Source of the DNA: Gammaproteobacteria bacterium
Lineage (GTDB): Bacteria > Pseudomonadota > Gammaproteobacteria > Pseudomonadales > Azotimanducaceae
Reading direction: 5' to 3'
NCBI GenBank assembly: GCA_030425195.1
Contig: JAUIAV010000018.1
Coordinates: 23,876-87,875, forward strand
DNA length: 64,000 bases
The notes below the pieces were generated by a model. The model was not told where the DNA came from. It saw only the letters and a list, made by a program, of their open reading frames with translations, and searched no databases. Positions within the stretch are counted from its first letter, which is position 1; every line of letters begins with the position of its first letter. Shown piece by piece: positions 18,548 through 26,966 of this stretch. The translations under genes were made by a program, and so were the position numbers.

Positions 18548-19408
18548 CTAGCTTACCAGCAGTTTCTGCAGCTGAATGCGCCTGGCATCGGAAATGGGCA
18601 CGGCCCTGCGGGTGGAGAGATCCATACCGACGCCGATGGCCTCGGCCCTGACCGCAATCGCTTCGCGATTCTCGGCGATGAGGAGATGCACCATATGCTG
18701 AGTCTTGTTGCCGATGTGACGGATGCCGGAGACATGCCGGAACCGGTCGTCCCGCCGGAGCGGCTCCAGGATGTCCAGGCGGTATTCCAGCGCCGCACCG
18801 CCGAGCGCACCCGATTGCCTCTGATCCGCTTCCACCGCGTCGGTGGTGAAGGCCCACAGGTTGGGCATGCCGTCAGATATGCGGCCGATGTAGACATCCG
18901 GCATGGCCACCCCGGCGCCGTCACATTCCGCAGCCGTGATGCGGCCCCGCCCCATCATTACGAACCCCTGGGTTTCTGCGGCGTCCGGCGATGCGGGCAG
19001 CGGAAATGGATCGTCCGGATTCAGTCCACGCGGCCGGGCCCAGTCGGGCACGTCTCCCCCGCTCCCGACGGCCGTCAGAGGCTCTCCCTCGACCCGGACC
19101 AGGAAACCGGCAACGGGTGCCTCTGTCAGGTTCTGGCGCATCAGACAGGCCACATCCCATCTGCCTGGCCGGACATCGTGAAGCTCGCAATCGACCCGCA
19201 GCGGTGTGGCGATCCGCGCTTCCTGCACGAAACGGATATGCTGACCCGTCACCCGGACGTCGCCCGCACCCGGGCCGCACGCCTCATCCAGAAAGTTCGC
19301 CAGTGCCTGATGAATCTTGTTCGCGTAGAAGCGGACGTTCAGATGGTCGTTCTCGTCACATTCCCAGCGATTCACGCTGCCCAGGTAGGCGGCGAAGCCG
19401 GCCCTCAA
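18548..19408 (-). CDS. Double-hotdog acyl-CoA thioesterase family protein
   Basis: A 286-aa protein with two hotdog-like halves: an N-terminal half with NDHLNVRFYANK and FVQEARIATPLRV, and a C-terminal half with DVYIGRISDGMPNL and EYRLDILEPLRRDD. Likely hydrolyses acyl-CoA thioesters; the substrate is not visible. The start appears to be TTG 19408, whose bases overlap the stop of the upstream GFA gene (TTGA, 4 nt), suggesting coupling. No ATG is available until well into the first hotdog domain. Confidence 0.75.
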   Translation of the reverse strand: MRAGFAAYLGSVNRWECDENDHLNVRFYANKIHQALANFLDEACGPGAGDVRVTGQHIRFVQEARIATPLRVDCELHDVRPGRWDVACLMRQNLTEAPVAGFLVRVEGEPLTAVGSGGDVPDWARPRGLNPDDPFPLPASPDAAETQGFVMMGRGRITAAECDGAGVAMPDVYIGRISDGMPNLWAFTTDAVEADQRQSGALGGAALEYRLDILEPLRRDDRFRHVSGIRHIGNKTQHMVHLLIAENREAIAVRAEAIGVGMDLSTRRAVPISDARRIQLQKLLVS

Positions 19409-19830
19409 GACTGTGGTGCGCCGGGCTGCTGGCCGATGGACGCGAGAAATTCCTCCCCCGTCTGCCGCGGGTGATCGCCCGCGAAGTCGTACCCGGGCGG
19501 CTTCTCGTCCACATAAATCTCGCCGACCAGCTCAAACGCGGACTCATCATCGAACGCGCCCATGCAGACGATGTGCTGATCGGTTTCCTTCAGCCGATAG
19601 AACAGATTACTCCCGCAACGGCTGCAGAATGCCCTTTCCGCCCAGTCGGACGACGCGTATCGCGCGATGTGCTCTTCGCCCCGGAAACGGACGCTGCCTG
19701 CGGCCGCTGCCAGCATCGGCCCTCCGGACCAGTTTCTGCACATGCTGCAATGACAGCCGTGAATGTGCGGATCCACGTCATCCGCCTCGAACGTCACCGC
19801 GCCGCAGAGACACTTGCCTGTCGCCGCCAT
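19405..19830 (-). CDS. GFA-family zinc-binding protein
   Basis: A 141-aa single-domain protein of the glutathione-dependent formaldehyde-activating (GFA/CENP-V) fold. The zinc cysteines are visible as KCLCGAV near the start, CHCSMC, and FCSRCG later. ATG 19830 is chosen because a GAGGAGG lies 9-10 nt upstream; a start 21 codons earlier adds a polar tail. The enzymatic role in formaldehyde-glutathione chemistry is established for few members, so function stays uncertain. It leads the small operon with the thioesterase and split-barrel genes. Confidence 0.82.
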   Translation of the reverse strand: MAATGKCLCGAVTFEADDVDPHIHGCHCSMCRNWSGGPMLAAAAGSVRFRGEEHIARYASSDWAERAFCSRCGSNLFYRLKETDQHIVCMGAFDDESAFELVGEIYVDEKPPGYDFAGDHPRQTGEEFLASIGQQPGAPQS

Positions 19831-19907
19831 ATCCGTCGTCCTCCTCGTTTTCCCTGGTCGGTCGTCCGCATTATGCCGCAGGCCTGCTGACAACCCTATG
19901 GCAGCAG

Positions 19908-21245
19908 TCAGCGGGCGTAGGGTTCGAGCAGATCGCGCCAGCGTCCGCAGGCTTCGAGCCGGCAGAGATTGCCGAACAGACCGCCCAGGGACCGGTTCAC
20001 CATCACCATGTCCGGCGGCAGGCTCACGTCCGTCAGTTCCGTCAGATGCTGCCCTTTCACATCGAAGGCGATCTCATAGATCTTCGAATCGTTCGTGAAG
20101 CAGAAGGTCTCTTCGCCGACGATTTCCATTGCCTCCCGGGCCAGAGGCTCGAGAGCGGCCCGCGGTACCGTCGCTCCGGTCTTCCGTTTGTAGATGCCCA
20201 TCTCCCTGAGCCGTTCGGGCAGCGCATCCATGTCTCCGTCTATCAGGGTAGCCAGAATCCGCCGGTACTGGTCGGCGAGCTCAGCGGGGACCGCCTTCAC
20301 ACAGCCATGGTCGTAGACGATGATGCTGCCGTCCTCCTGGAACGCATAGTTTCCGAAGTTCGGATCCGCGTGCAGAAACCGGTGCTCCAGCAGGCCACGG
20401 ATGAGGAATTCGAGCAGACGCGCACCCCAGAGATTCTTCAGCGGCTGCCCGTAGCGCTCAGAACAGGCTTCGTCCGGCGTGATCCCGGGCACGTACGCCA
20501 TGCAGAGCACGCGCTGGCTGCTCGCTTCCCGGATGACGGCGGGTACGATGACCTCGGGCACATCCGCATGCAGGGCCGCCATCCGCTCGATGTTGTCCGC
20601 CTCGTGCGCGTAGTCGAGTTCCTCGAGCAGCCGGGCCTTCAGCTCTTCCCAGATCTCGTCGAAATCCACCTCCGCGAACATGGCGATCAGCGCGCTGAAC
20701 AGCTTCTTGAGATTCTTCAGATCCGAGCGAACCACCTGGTCGATATTCGGATACTGAACCTTCACCGCCACTGCCCGGCCATCACGCAGCCGGCCGCGGT
20801 AGACCTGGCCGATGGATGCAGCGGCGACGGGTACCGGGTCCAGGGATTCGAACAGCTCGTCGAACTGGGGAAGCTCGGCCTCGATCACAGCCATCATCTG
20901 CTCGAAAGGCACCGTCGGCGCGTCCTTCTGCAGACCGCGCAGGATCGCGCTGACCTCGGGCGGCAGCAGACCCTCGTGGACGGAGATCATCTGCCCCACT
21001 TTCATGGCCGCCCCCTTCAGCTCGCCGAGCGCTTCGGTCACCCGGATCGCGTTCAGCATGAACTTTTCGGTCTTCCGGGCCTGGGCAATGGGATCCGACA
21101 GGAAGAAGCTGGCCGCCTGCTGAGCGGCCAGAGACATGCCCACCTGGGTGGCCACACCACCGAGCCTGAACAGCCGCCCGAAAGCGGAAGTGATCAGATC
21201 GTTCTCGCCCTGTTTTCCGCGCCCGTTGCCGCTCATCGAACTCAT
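19908..21245 (-). CDS. ABC1/AarF (UbiB-like) atypical kinase
   Basis: A 445-aa protein of the ABC1/ADCK family. The N-terminal KxGQ motif (KVGQM), the Ala-rich loop replaced motif AAASIGQVY, the VAVKVQYP lysine strand, FLHADPNFGNYAF (catalytic-loop region) and VYDHGCVK (metal-binding DFG-like position) are visible. Family members support ubiquinone or other isoprenoid lipid metabolism, with ATPase rather than classic kinase activity. It lacks the C-terminal membrane helices of E. coli UbiB, so it is a shorter paralogue. It stands alone 78 bp upstream of the GFA operon. Confidence 0.88.
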   Translation of the reverse strand: MSSMSGNGRGKQGENDLITSAFGRLFRLGGVATQVGMSLAAQQAASFFLSDPIAQARKTEKFMLNAIRVTEALGELKGAAMKVGQMISVHEGLLPPEVSAILRGLQKDAPTVPFEQMMAVIEAELPQFDELFESLDPVPVAAASIGQVYRGRLRDGRAVAVKVQYPNIDQVVRSDLKNLKKLFSALIAMFAEVDFDEIWEELKARLLEELDYAHEADNIERMAALHADVPEVIVPAVIREASSQRVLCMAYVPGITPDEACSERYGQPLKNLWGARLLEFLIRGLLEHRFLHADPNFGNYAFQEDGSIIVYDHGCVKAVPAELADQYRRILATLIDGDMDALPERLREMGIYKRKTGATVPRAALEPLAREAMEIVGEETFCFTNDSKIYEIAFDVKGQHLTELTDVSLPPDMVMVNRSLGGLFGNLCRLEACGRWRDLLEPYAR

Positions 21246-21373
21246 CCGTCTGGATGGGCGGAGTGTAACTCAGAGACCGGGCGCCTCCAGACGCAGAGAG
21301 CGGGCACCGGTGTCAGGAGGATTCCTGAACATCGATGCCCGGGAGGGAATACCGGCCGCAGTCCGGCCGGACG

Positions 21374-24139
21374 CTACAGCTCGTATTTGATGTCGAACAG
21401 CAGGCTGGTACCCACCGTCTGCTCGAGGATCCGCACCTCGTCTCCCGACGAGTTCTCCTGATCGATCCGCGTCTTCTGGTCGAGGATGTTCTGAGCTCTG
21501 AACTTGAGCGACAGATTCTCCGTCGGATACCAGCTGAGCACGAAGTCCAGCGAGTGGAACGGCTGCTCGTAGGCGTCGTCCTGACCGTTGATGCCCGCGA
21601 AGAAAATCCGCGGCCCGAAGGCATTGTAGACGAGCGTGGACCCCCACTTGCCGTTGAAGGCGTCATAGCCGAGCTGCATGTTCACCACCCACTCGGAGTG
21701 CTGGGTCAGCCGCCGGGTCCGGTTGGTGATGTCACCGCCCACATTCTCCGGTATCTCGACCTCTGAATCGCTGAAGGTGGCGTTGCCGGAAAGATAGAAG
21801 GCTTCCGACCAGCCGCCTCCGCTGAGGAAGCCCAGGGATTTGATGCCTTCGATCTCGAGGCCATAAACTTCCGCGGTTTCGGCATTGATGAACGTGAAGA
21901 TGATGTTGTCTTCGGTGGCACCACCCTGAATCGTTTCGATCGGCGCCTTGATGTCCTTGTAGAACAGGGAGGCCGTGAAGCTGTCGCCACTGTCCCAGAA
22001 CCACTCAGCCCGCAGGTCGTAATTCTTCAAGTCCGAAGGAATCAGGTTCGGGTTACCCCGGACTCTGGCTTCCGTGAGCGGATCGATGTACGTCGACGAG
22101 GAGATCTCCCTCAGGTCCGGGCGCGCGGCCGTCTCACTCCAGGCGAACCGGAGCTGGAACTCGTCGCTCCAGAACTGCGGCCGGATCCAGGTGGCGGAGA
22201 ACGCCGGGTACCAGTCGTCGGTCTGGATGGTGGAAGCCTCGATTTCCTCCGGCGTGAGCGGGATCCGCTGGCCGTTGAAGTTGAGGTAGTCGATGGGCAC
22301 GGACACCTGCTTGAAGTTCTCCCAGCGTGCACCACCGGCAATCCGCCACGTGTCGTTGATCAGCAGATCGAACTTACCGAAGCCGGCATCCGTGATCTGC
22401 CCCGCACCGTAGGACTCCGTGCCGAACTGACCGATCCCGAGGAAAAGCTCGTACCCGTACAGCGGATTCAGCACGTTGTCGTCTCCGAACACGTCCCGGA
22501 TGTTGCCATCGGCGATCGACGTGAAGTTCGGGTCGAAGGTGCCGAGTCCCAGCTGTGTCTGCTGGAAGGAACGTCCCTTCCGGTTGTAGCTCCCGCCGCC
22601 GGTCAGCTCCAGATCCCAGGAGGAGCCTGTGAAGGGCACCATCAGAGATCCGCCCCAGGACTCCACTTCGTCCACGAGATCCGAGTAGCGCAGTTCCATG
22701 GCGGTGTTGATGTTGCGCACCTGGGAGGTGGCCACATTGCCGCTGGCATCCAGGGTTTCCACGAACTTCACCCGAGTTTCCTGCGGCAGATCCGTGGTCG
22801 CCTCGGAATCCGTGTAGAACCAGTTCACCTGGCTGTCGCGGGCGCCTTCCAGCCAGCCCAGCCATTCGGGCAGACGCTCCAGAGTGGCGTCGCCGAGGGT
22901 ATGAGTGCCGGTGAACTGGGTGATATCCAGATCGCGCTGCTCGTAGCGGGTATCCTGCAGCCGTTCCCGGGTGTTCGTCGACGCGCAGTCGTTGAACTGA
23001 CCCTGGGTGCAGCTGAGAGAAACGGAAGCCTCGTCCTCGGTGTTCCGCAGGAACATGTTCAGCCATTTGACGTCGTGGTCTTCGGTAAAACGAAGGCCCA
23101 CGTTCAGACCCGCGGTCAGCGTCACCTGGTTGATGGTCCTGAGAGACTCCGTGTACGTGTTGTCGGGAAGGGTCACCTCTCTGAGGGTCCGCTCCCGGTT
23201 ACGCCACTTGTTGGAATAATTGCCGATCGCCAGAAAACCGAGCTCCCACTCATCGCCGAAGAACCAGCGATAGCCGCCAGCCAGCTCCGCTTCGAAATCG
23301 GCCGGCATGCTCTTGCTCCGGAGATCGAGATTCCTGTTGAGAGCGGTGGCCAGCTCACGGTTCAGCGTCTGGGCGCTGGCCAGGGGAATCGGACTGCCGG
23401 ACTGCCGCGCCAGGTTCTGAATGTTGATCGGCGAGAAGTTGCCGCGATACTGCTGGATGCCGTCGACAATCGCCTGCGGGATTTCCCGGGTGCCGTCGTC
23501 GGTACCCCATCGGTCATCAGACCCACCACTGTAGGTGATGCCGTCGTCGCTGCTTTCGGTGTTCCAGCCGGTATTGATCTTGGCGGTAAACAGCCGGTCC
23601 TCCGGGATGGCCCTGGTCCGGATATCGATGTTTCCGCCACCGAACGCCGCCGGAAGATCCGGGCTGTACCCTTTCTGCACGGAGATCGAATCGATGATCT
23701 CAGCCGGGAAGATATCCAGCGGCAGCACGTTCCGGGTCAGGTCAGGCGACGGCACGTCAGAACCATTCAACTGGTTGCTGGAGTACCGTTCACCAAGACC
23801 GCGCACATAGATGAACTGATTCTGCACAAGCGTCACGCCGGGCACCCGCCTCAGGGCGGCGGCGACGTTCGAATCACCGACCCGGGAGATTCCTTCAGCA
23901 TCGAGAAAGTCCATGGGGACATCCGATTCGATACGTTCGGAGACGATGTCGGTGGCGGCAGCCCTGTAGCGGCCAATCACCACGACCTCCTCGACGGCCT
24001 GATTGGGATCCGCTTGTGCTACTGGTGGATCCGCCTCTTCGGCGACAGCGGGCTGGCCTGCAGCCAGACCGGCCATCGCGAAAGCGATGGCCGTGCCGTG
24101 ACGCCTAATCGGGCGGATTTTTTTGGCATTGCGGTTCAT
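21374..24139 (-). CDS. TonB-dependent outer-membrane receptor
   Basis: A 921-aa receptor: signal peptide (about 1-33, cleavage after AVA), a TonB-box-like VEEVVVIG, a plug domain (SNVAAALRRVPGVTLV, YVRGLGERYSS, GGGNIDIRT) and a long beta-barrel ending ...FDIKYEL, so the final residue is Leu instead of the usual Phe. It lies 36 bp downstream of the lipoprotein gene on the same strand; with only a GAGG Shine-Dalgarno in the gap, the two are very likely co-transcribed. The operator array at 25982-26021 matches PhoB boxes, so a phosphorus-containing ligand is a reasonable guess. Confidence 0.92.
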   Translation of the reverse strand: MNRNAKKIRPIRRHGTAIAFAMAGLAAGQPAVAEEADPPVAQADPNQAVEEVVVIGRYRAAATDIVSERIESDVPMDFLDAEGISRVGDSNVAAALRRVPGVTLVQNQFIYVRGLGERYSSNQLNGSDVPSPDLTRNVLPLDIFPAEIIDSISVQKGYSPDLPAAFGGGNIDIRTRAIPEDRLFTAKINTGWNTESSDDGITYSGGSDDRWGTDDGTREIPQAIVDGIQQYRGNFSPINIQNLARQSGSPIPLASAQTLNRELATALNRNLDLRSKSMPADFEAELAGGYRWFFGDEWELGFLAIGNYSNKWRNRERTLREVTLPDNTYTESLRTINQVTLTAGLNVGLRFTEDHDVKWLNMFLRNTEDEASVSLSCTQGQFNDCASTNTRERLQDTRYEQRDLDITQFTGTHTLGDATLERLPEWLGWLEGARDSQVNWFYTDSEATTDLPQETRVKFVETLDASGNVATSQVRNINTAMELRYSDLVDEVESWGGSLMVPFTGSSWDLELTGGGSYNRKGRSFQQTQLGLGTFDPNFTSIADGNIRDVFGDDNVLNPLYGYELFLGIGQFGTESYGAGQITDAGFGKFDLLINDTWRIAGGARWENFKQVSVPIDYLNFNGQRIPLTPEEIEASTIQTDDWYPAFSATWIRPQFWSDEFQLRFAWSETAARPDLREISSSTYIDPLTEARVRGNPNLIPSDLKNYDLRAEWFWDSGDSFTASLFYKDIKAPIETIQGGATEDNIIFTFINAETAEVYGLEIEGIKSLGFLSGGGWSEAFYLSGNATFSDSEVEIPENVGGDITNRTRRLTQHSEWVVNMQLGYDAFNGKWGSTLVYNAFGPRIFFAGINGQDDAYEQPFHSLDFVLSWYPTENLSLKFRAQNILDQKTRIDQENSSGDEVRILEQTVGTSLLFDIKYEL

Positions 24140-24175
24140 GCGTGTCCTCGATTAGGTAGGTTCAACCTGGATGAT

Positions 24176-25852
24176 TTACGGTGCCGCACCCGTGGCTGGG
24201 TTGAACCACAAGGCACCACCGTTCGAGGTGTCACGCAGACCGAAGGTCCAGCCTGCGGTCCAGTCGTTGGACGCACTGACTGCGCCGATGATCGGGTCGC
24301 CATTGCCGTCCTCGGCACCGCCCGTGACGGCCACCGGGGTGACGGTGAAAGGCGCGGCCGCTTCATCGGCAAATGCCGGTGCGGTGTAGATACCGTTCAG
24401 CACAACCACGTTACCGCTGGGGACCACTTCGGAGATGACGACGTTGTCGGTATTGTTCGGTGCATTCAGCCACCAGTCGGCGAAATCCGCGAAACCGCTG
24501 AAGCCGGGAATGGTGCCGGGCACATCCCCATCGTCCTGCGCCGGGTTCTCACAGACGTTCACAGTGCTGGCGAAAGCCGTCAGCGCGTTGGTCTCGGCGA
24601 CCGCGTAGGTCGGCTGGTTGTTCAGCTCGGAACACTCGTTACCGCTGCGACCCAGGATGTCGCGCGCATAGCTGTCGATGATCACGCTGTTGTTGAGCAC
24701 GGTGGCAGCGCCGCGACGGAGCAGCGGGCCTTCTGAATCGCCACGGATGCTGCCGTCCTGAGCTGAGATGATGCAGGTCATGTTGTTGACCGTGGCCGCC
24801 GCGCGGGGCTCGGCATCCCAGTCTCCGGAGGAACCCTGGTTGTCCGCTTCGATGCAGCGGTTGCCCGTGTTCTGGCCATGAATGATCAGCGCATTGGTGA
24901 TGGTACCCACGTAACCGTCTGCGTAGTCGAGCGAATCGTCGTTGACGTAGAGACCGACGAAGTTCGTCACATTGACCGCGCCGCCGAAGAACTCGAGACC
25001 GTCGTCAGAGGTGCTGTACGCCTGAACGTTCTCAACGACTGTGCCGCTGCCTACACCGTTGAAGGTGATGCCGTTCAGCTCGTCGCCGTCGACCACTTCG
25101 AAGCCCGTGTGCTTGACCTGCACGTAGCGCAGGATGCCTGAGCTCTCGGCATTGTTGTTGCCGCCGAAGTTGGAAGGCTGGCCCTCGGAAACGATGTGGC
25201 AGTCCTGCGCGTCGGCCTGAGCCTGGGTGCACTTGTTGGTGCGGCCGTTGCCGTTGATCACCATGCCGCCCCACTGAGCGACCGCTTCCGGGTCGACGGT
25301 CCCGCTGACCAGATCGGTGAAGCTCGAGAAGATGATGGGCGCCGTCGGGCTGCCGTCGGCGATGATCTGCGAGCCGCGGTTCACCAGCAGGTAGTCGGAA
25401 GACTGAGTGAATGCGAGACGGGCACCGGCGGCGATGGTCAGCACCGTGCCTTCCGGAACACCACTGCCGTCGGTCACCGGAGAGTTCGGAGCCTGAGGCG
25501 GCGCACCGCCGCAATCGGTCGAATCCACGCAGTTCTCACCGACGAAAAGCGAGTCGGTAAAAATATGCACGCCGGAGATGAAGGGAATGGTCAGATCAAC
25601 GGTCAGAGGATTGTTCTGGCCGACGAAATTCGCGTCGTACGAGCAGTTCGCACCATCAAAGGTGCCCTGAATCGTGTTCTGGGTATCAGGGTCGGTGTAC
25701 TGGGCGCAGGGATTGCTGCTGCCGCCGCCTCCGCTGACCGAGTTGTCCGTGTTCACGGAGTTGTCGTTGGCGTTGACGTTGACGTCACCACCTTCACAGG
25801 CTGCCAGCAGAAACGCCATCGCGCCGACCAGCAGGACTTTCTTAGAGAACAT
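24176..25852 (-). CDS. Large surface lipoprotein partnered with the TonB-dependent receptor
   Basis: A 558-aa protein with a lipoprotein signal peptide and lipobox LLAAC (C19), followed by an Asn/Asp-rich low-complexity linker (NVNANDNSVN, then GGGGSS) and a body of short beta strands with many Asn, Gly and Asp, repeatedly of the type INGNGR / LIIHG, suggesting a right-handed beta-helix. Several Cys pairs (e.g. CVDSTDCGG) imply disulphides. I do not recognise a catalytic motif. It is the first gene after the Pho-box promoter and precedes the receptor by 36 bp, so it probably captures or processes the receptor's substrate at the cell surface. Confidence 0.8.
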   Translation of the reverse strand: MFSKKVLLVGAMAFLLAACEGGDVNVNANDNSVNTDNSVSGGGGSSNPCAQYTDPDTQNTIQGTFDGANCSYDANFVGQNNPLTVDLTIPFISGVHIFTDSLFVGENCVDSTDCGGAPPQAPNSPVTDGSGVPEGTVLTIAAGARLAFTQSSDYLLVNRGSQIIADGSPTAPIIFSSFTDLVSGTVDPEAVAQWGGMVINGNGRTNKCTQAQADAQDCHIVSEGQPSNFGGNNNAESSGILRYVQVKHTGFEVVDGDELNGITFNGVGSGTVVENVQAYSTSDDGLEFFGGAVNVTNFVGLYVNDDSLDYADGYVGTITNALIIHGQNTGNRCIEADNQGSSGDWDAEPRAAATVNNMTCIISAQDGSIRGDSEGPLLRRGAATVLNNSVIIDSYARDILGRSGNECSELNNQPTYAVAETNALTAFASTVNVCENPAQDDGDVPGTIPGFSGFADFADWWLNAPNNTDNVVISEVVPSGNVVVLNGIYTAPAFADEAAAPFTVTPVAVTGGAEDGNGDPIIGAVSASNDWTAGWTFGLRDTSNGGALWFNPATGAAP

Positions 25853-25965
25853 ATTTTTTATCCCCCGGGGAAATATTCAGGATTGGACTCGTTTAGGACC
25901 ATCTTTGTGATCACGGAAACAGGATCTGAACAGGACCGCCCACGGGCTGATCCCACTGCGAGCGC

Positions 25966-25971
25966 ATGCTA
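25966..25971 (-). promoter_or_regulatory. Putative -10 hexamer of the lipoprotein/receptor operon
   Basis: Minus-strand TAGCAT begins 10 nt after the last PhoB-box half-site, the spacing usual for PhoB-activated promoters, in which the box replaces the -35. Match to TATAAT is four of six. It predicts a transcript start near 25958-25960 and a leader of about 106 nt. Confidence 0.45.
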
Positions 25972-25981
25972 GGGAGTAAAT

Positions 25982-26021
25982 GTGACAGCCGGGTGATGGC
26001 TGCATGACGCTTTGGTGACAG
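25982..26021 (-). promoter_or_regulatory. Array of four PhoB-box half-sites
   Basis: On the minus strand four 7-mers recur with exactly 11-bp periodicity and 4-nt spacers: CTGTCAC (26021-26015), GCGTCAT (26010-26004), CCATCAC (25999-25993) and CTGTCAC (25988-25982). The PhoB consensus is a direct repeat of CTGTCAY with 11-bp period; the outer two units are perfect and the inner two match at five of seven positions. The array ends 130 bp upstream of the lipoprotein ATG, in the only long intergenic gap near it. This supports phosphate-starvation control of the lipoprotein-receptor operon. Confidence 0.75.
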
Positions 26022-26040
26022 GGAAATCTGCAGGTGACAC

Positions 26041-26061
26041 GCGGGCTTCAGCGAAGCCCGC
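26041..26061. terminator. Perfect GC-rich hairpin downstream of the AHSA1 gene
   Basis: A 9-bp perfect stem (GCGGGCTTC / GAAGCCCGC) with a 3-nt loop, 19 bp beyond the stop of the minus-strand AHSA1 gene and 20 bp upstream of the PhoB array. It is placed like a terminator insulating the Pho promoter from the arsR transcript, but no T-run follows on either strand, so intrinsic termination is uncertain. Confidence 0.4.
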
Positions 26062-26079
26062 AGAGACGCTGGGGTCAGC

Positions 26080-26559
26080 TCATGTCATGGAACTGTAATC
26101 TGGTGTCCTGCCGGTCTCGAGGAGCGTCTTCAACCCGGCGAGAACCAGCGGCCATCCGGGTCCGACCATCTCCGGCATGCGACTGTCCTCGGGAAACCGG
26201 TCATGGATCACAGTGAGCCGGGTGGCGGAAGCACCGCGCCCATCCGAAATCGTCTGAAGCGTGAAACTCACCCGGGAGGGGGGTTCGTGTCTGACGAGCG
26301 GATTCCCCGGAAATGACCAGGTGTAGCAAAGGAATTCCGGCGGTCGGGATTCGAGCACTTCCCCGCAGCATCCCACCTCCCCGTCCTCCACCAGAAACTC
26401 CACCGGATCGCCCGTTTGCCAGCTGCTCCGAACCCGTGTGGCATGCCAGTAGCGGCAGGTGAACTCCGGACTGGTCAGAGCCTCCCAGACCCGCTCCCCG
26501 GCAGCATCGATCACGGTGACGAACCGCTGCTCGCGCGTGGCATCTTCACTGCGTGTCAT
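26080..26559 (-). CDS. AHSA1/SRPBCC-domain protein
   Basis: A 159-aa protein of the START/Bet v1-like AHSA1 family: an N-terminal strand (RFVTVIDAAGERVWEALTSPEF), FLVEDGEVGCCGEVLE, the core LCYTWSFPG, and a C-terminal helix around GWPLVLAGLKTLLET. Such proteins bind hydrophobic ligands and are commonly encoded next to an ArsR-type regulator, as here; the start overlaps the end of the regulator gene by 14 nt. The ligand is unknown. Confidence 0.85.
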   Translation of the reverse strand: MTRSEDATREQRFVTVIDAAGERVWEALTSPEFTCRYWHATRVRSSWQTGDPVEFLVEDGEVGCCGEVLESRPPEFLCYTWSFPGNPLVRHEPPSRVSFTLQTISDGRGASATRLTVIHDRFPEDSRMPEMVGPGWPLVLAGLKTLLETGRTPDYSSMT

Positions 26560-26893
26560 GTCCTTCCTCCTCTTCCAGCTGAGCCTTCAGGGTGAGCAGC
26601 GCAGCGGCGCGGGTACGGCTGAATTTCTCCGTCCAGCGGCGCTCGATCTCGACGATGGGCACCGGATTCAGGAAGTGACGCTTCTCCCGGCCCTGCCACT
26701 GCACGATGACCAGCCCGGCGGCCTCCAGAACCTTCAGGTGCCGGCTCGCCGATTGCCGGCGCATGTGCAGATTGCCGACCAGCTCGTTCAGCGTCATGCC
26801 GGGCGCAGCGAACAGGCGGTCGAGCATCTGCCGCCGGGTCCGGTCGGCCAGCGCTGCAAATACTGCGTCTTCCCGGTCTTCTGTGCGGCTCAT
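26546..26893 (-). CDS. ArsR-family winged-helix repressor
   Basis: A 115-aa regulator: ADRTRRQMLDRLF as first helix, LNELVGNLHMRRQSASRHLKVLEAAGLV as the helix-turn-helix, and a beta wing (VQWQGREKRHFLNP). There is no obvious metal-binding Cys cluster, so it likely belongs to the non-metal ArsR type paired with AHSA1 proteins. I start at ATG 26893 because an upstream ATG at 26923 lies inside a palindromic operator and at the predicted transcript start. Tandem palindromes directly upstream suggest autoregulation. Confidence 0.85.
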   Translation of the reverse strand: MSRTEDREDAVFAALADRTRRQMLDRLFAAPGMTLNELVGNLHMRRQSASRHLKVLEAAGLVIVQWQGREKRHFLNPVPIVEIERRWTEKFSRTRAAALLTLKAQLEEEEGHDTQ

Positions 26894-26901
26894 GCTTTCC
26901 A

Positions 26902-26954
26902 ATATGCAGCCCAGATGCTGCATATCGACATTATGCAGCTTTTTCGCTGCATAA
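26902..26954 (-). promoter_or_regulatory. Two tandem palindromic operators over the arsR promoter
   Basis: Two inverted repeats of the same 9-bp half-site lie 5 bp apart: ATATGCAGC-N6-GCTGCATAT (26902-26925) and TTATGCAGC-N6-GCTGCATAA (26931-26954). Centres are 29 bp apart. They overlap a plausible minus-strand promoter: -35 TTGTTA at 26957-26952, 16-bp spacer, -10 CATAAT at 26935-26930, start near 26923. One site covers the spacer and the other the start, the arrangement of a repressor-controlled promoter; the ArsR-type protein encoded just downstream is the obvious candidate. Confidence 0.75.
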
Positions 26955-26966
26955 CAACGACGGCTT

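Noticed and set aside
21361..21372. GTCCGGCCGGAC palindrome just after the receptor stop as a terminator
   Set aside because: A 12-bp self-complementary sequence has no loop and no T-run; it is common by chance in this high-GC DNA.
24158..24168. AGGTT-C-AACCT repeat between lipoprotein and receptor genes as an intercistronic terminator
   Set aside because: Only five base pairs with no T-run; too weak to separate the two genes.
22901..24736. A 611-codon open frame on the plus strand across the receptor gene
   Set aside because: It is antisense to the clearly coding receptor and lipoprotein genes, has no recognisable domain and is rich in the Arg/His/Gly residues expected of the reverse frame of high-GC coding sequence.
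26921..26923. ATG at 26923 as the arsR start
   Set aside because: It lies inside the first palindromic operator and at the predicted transcript start, leaving no room for a leader; the family N-terminus fits ATG 26893.
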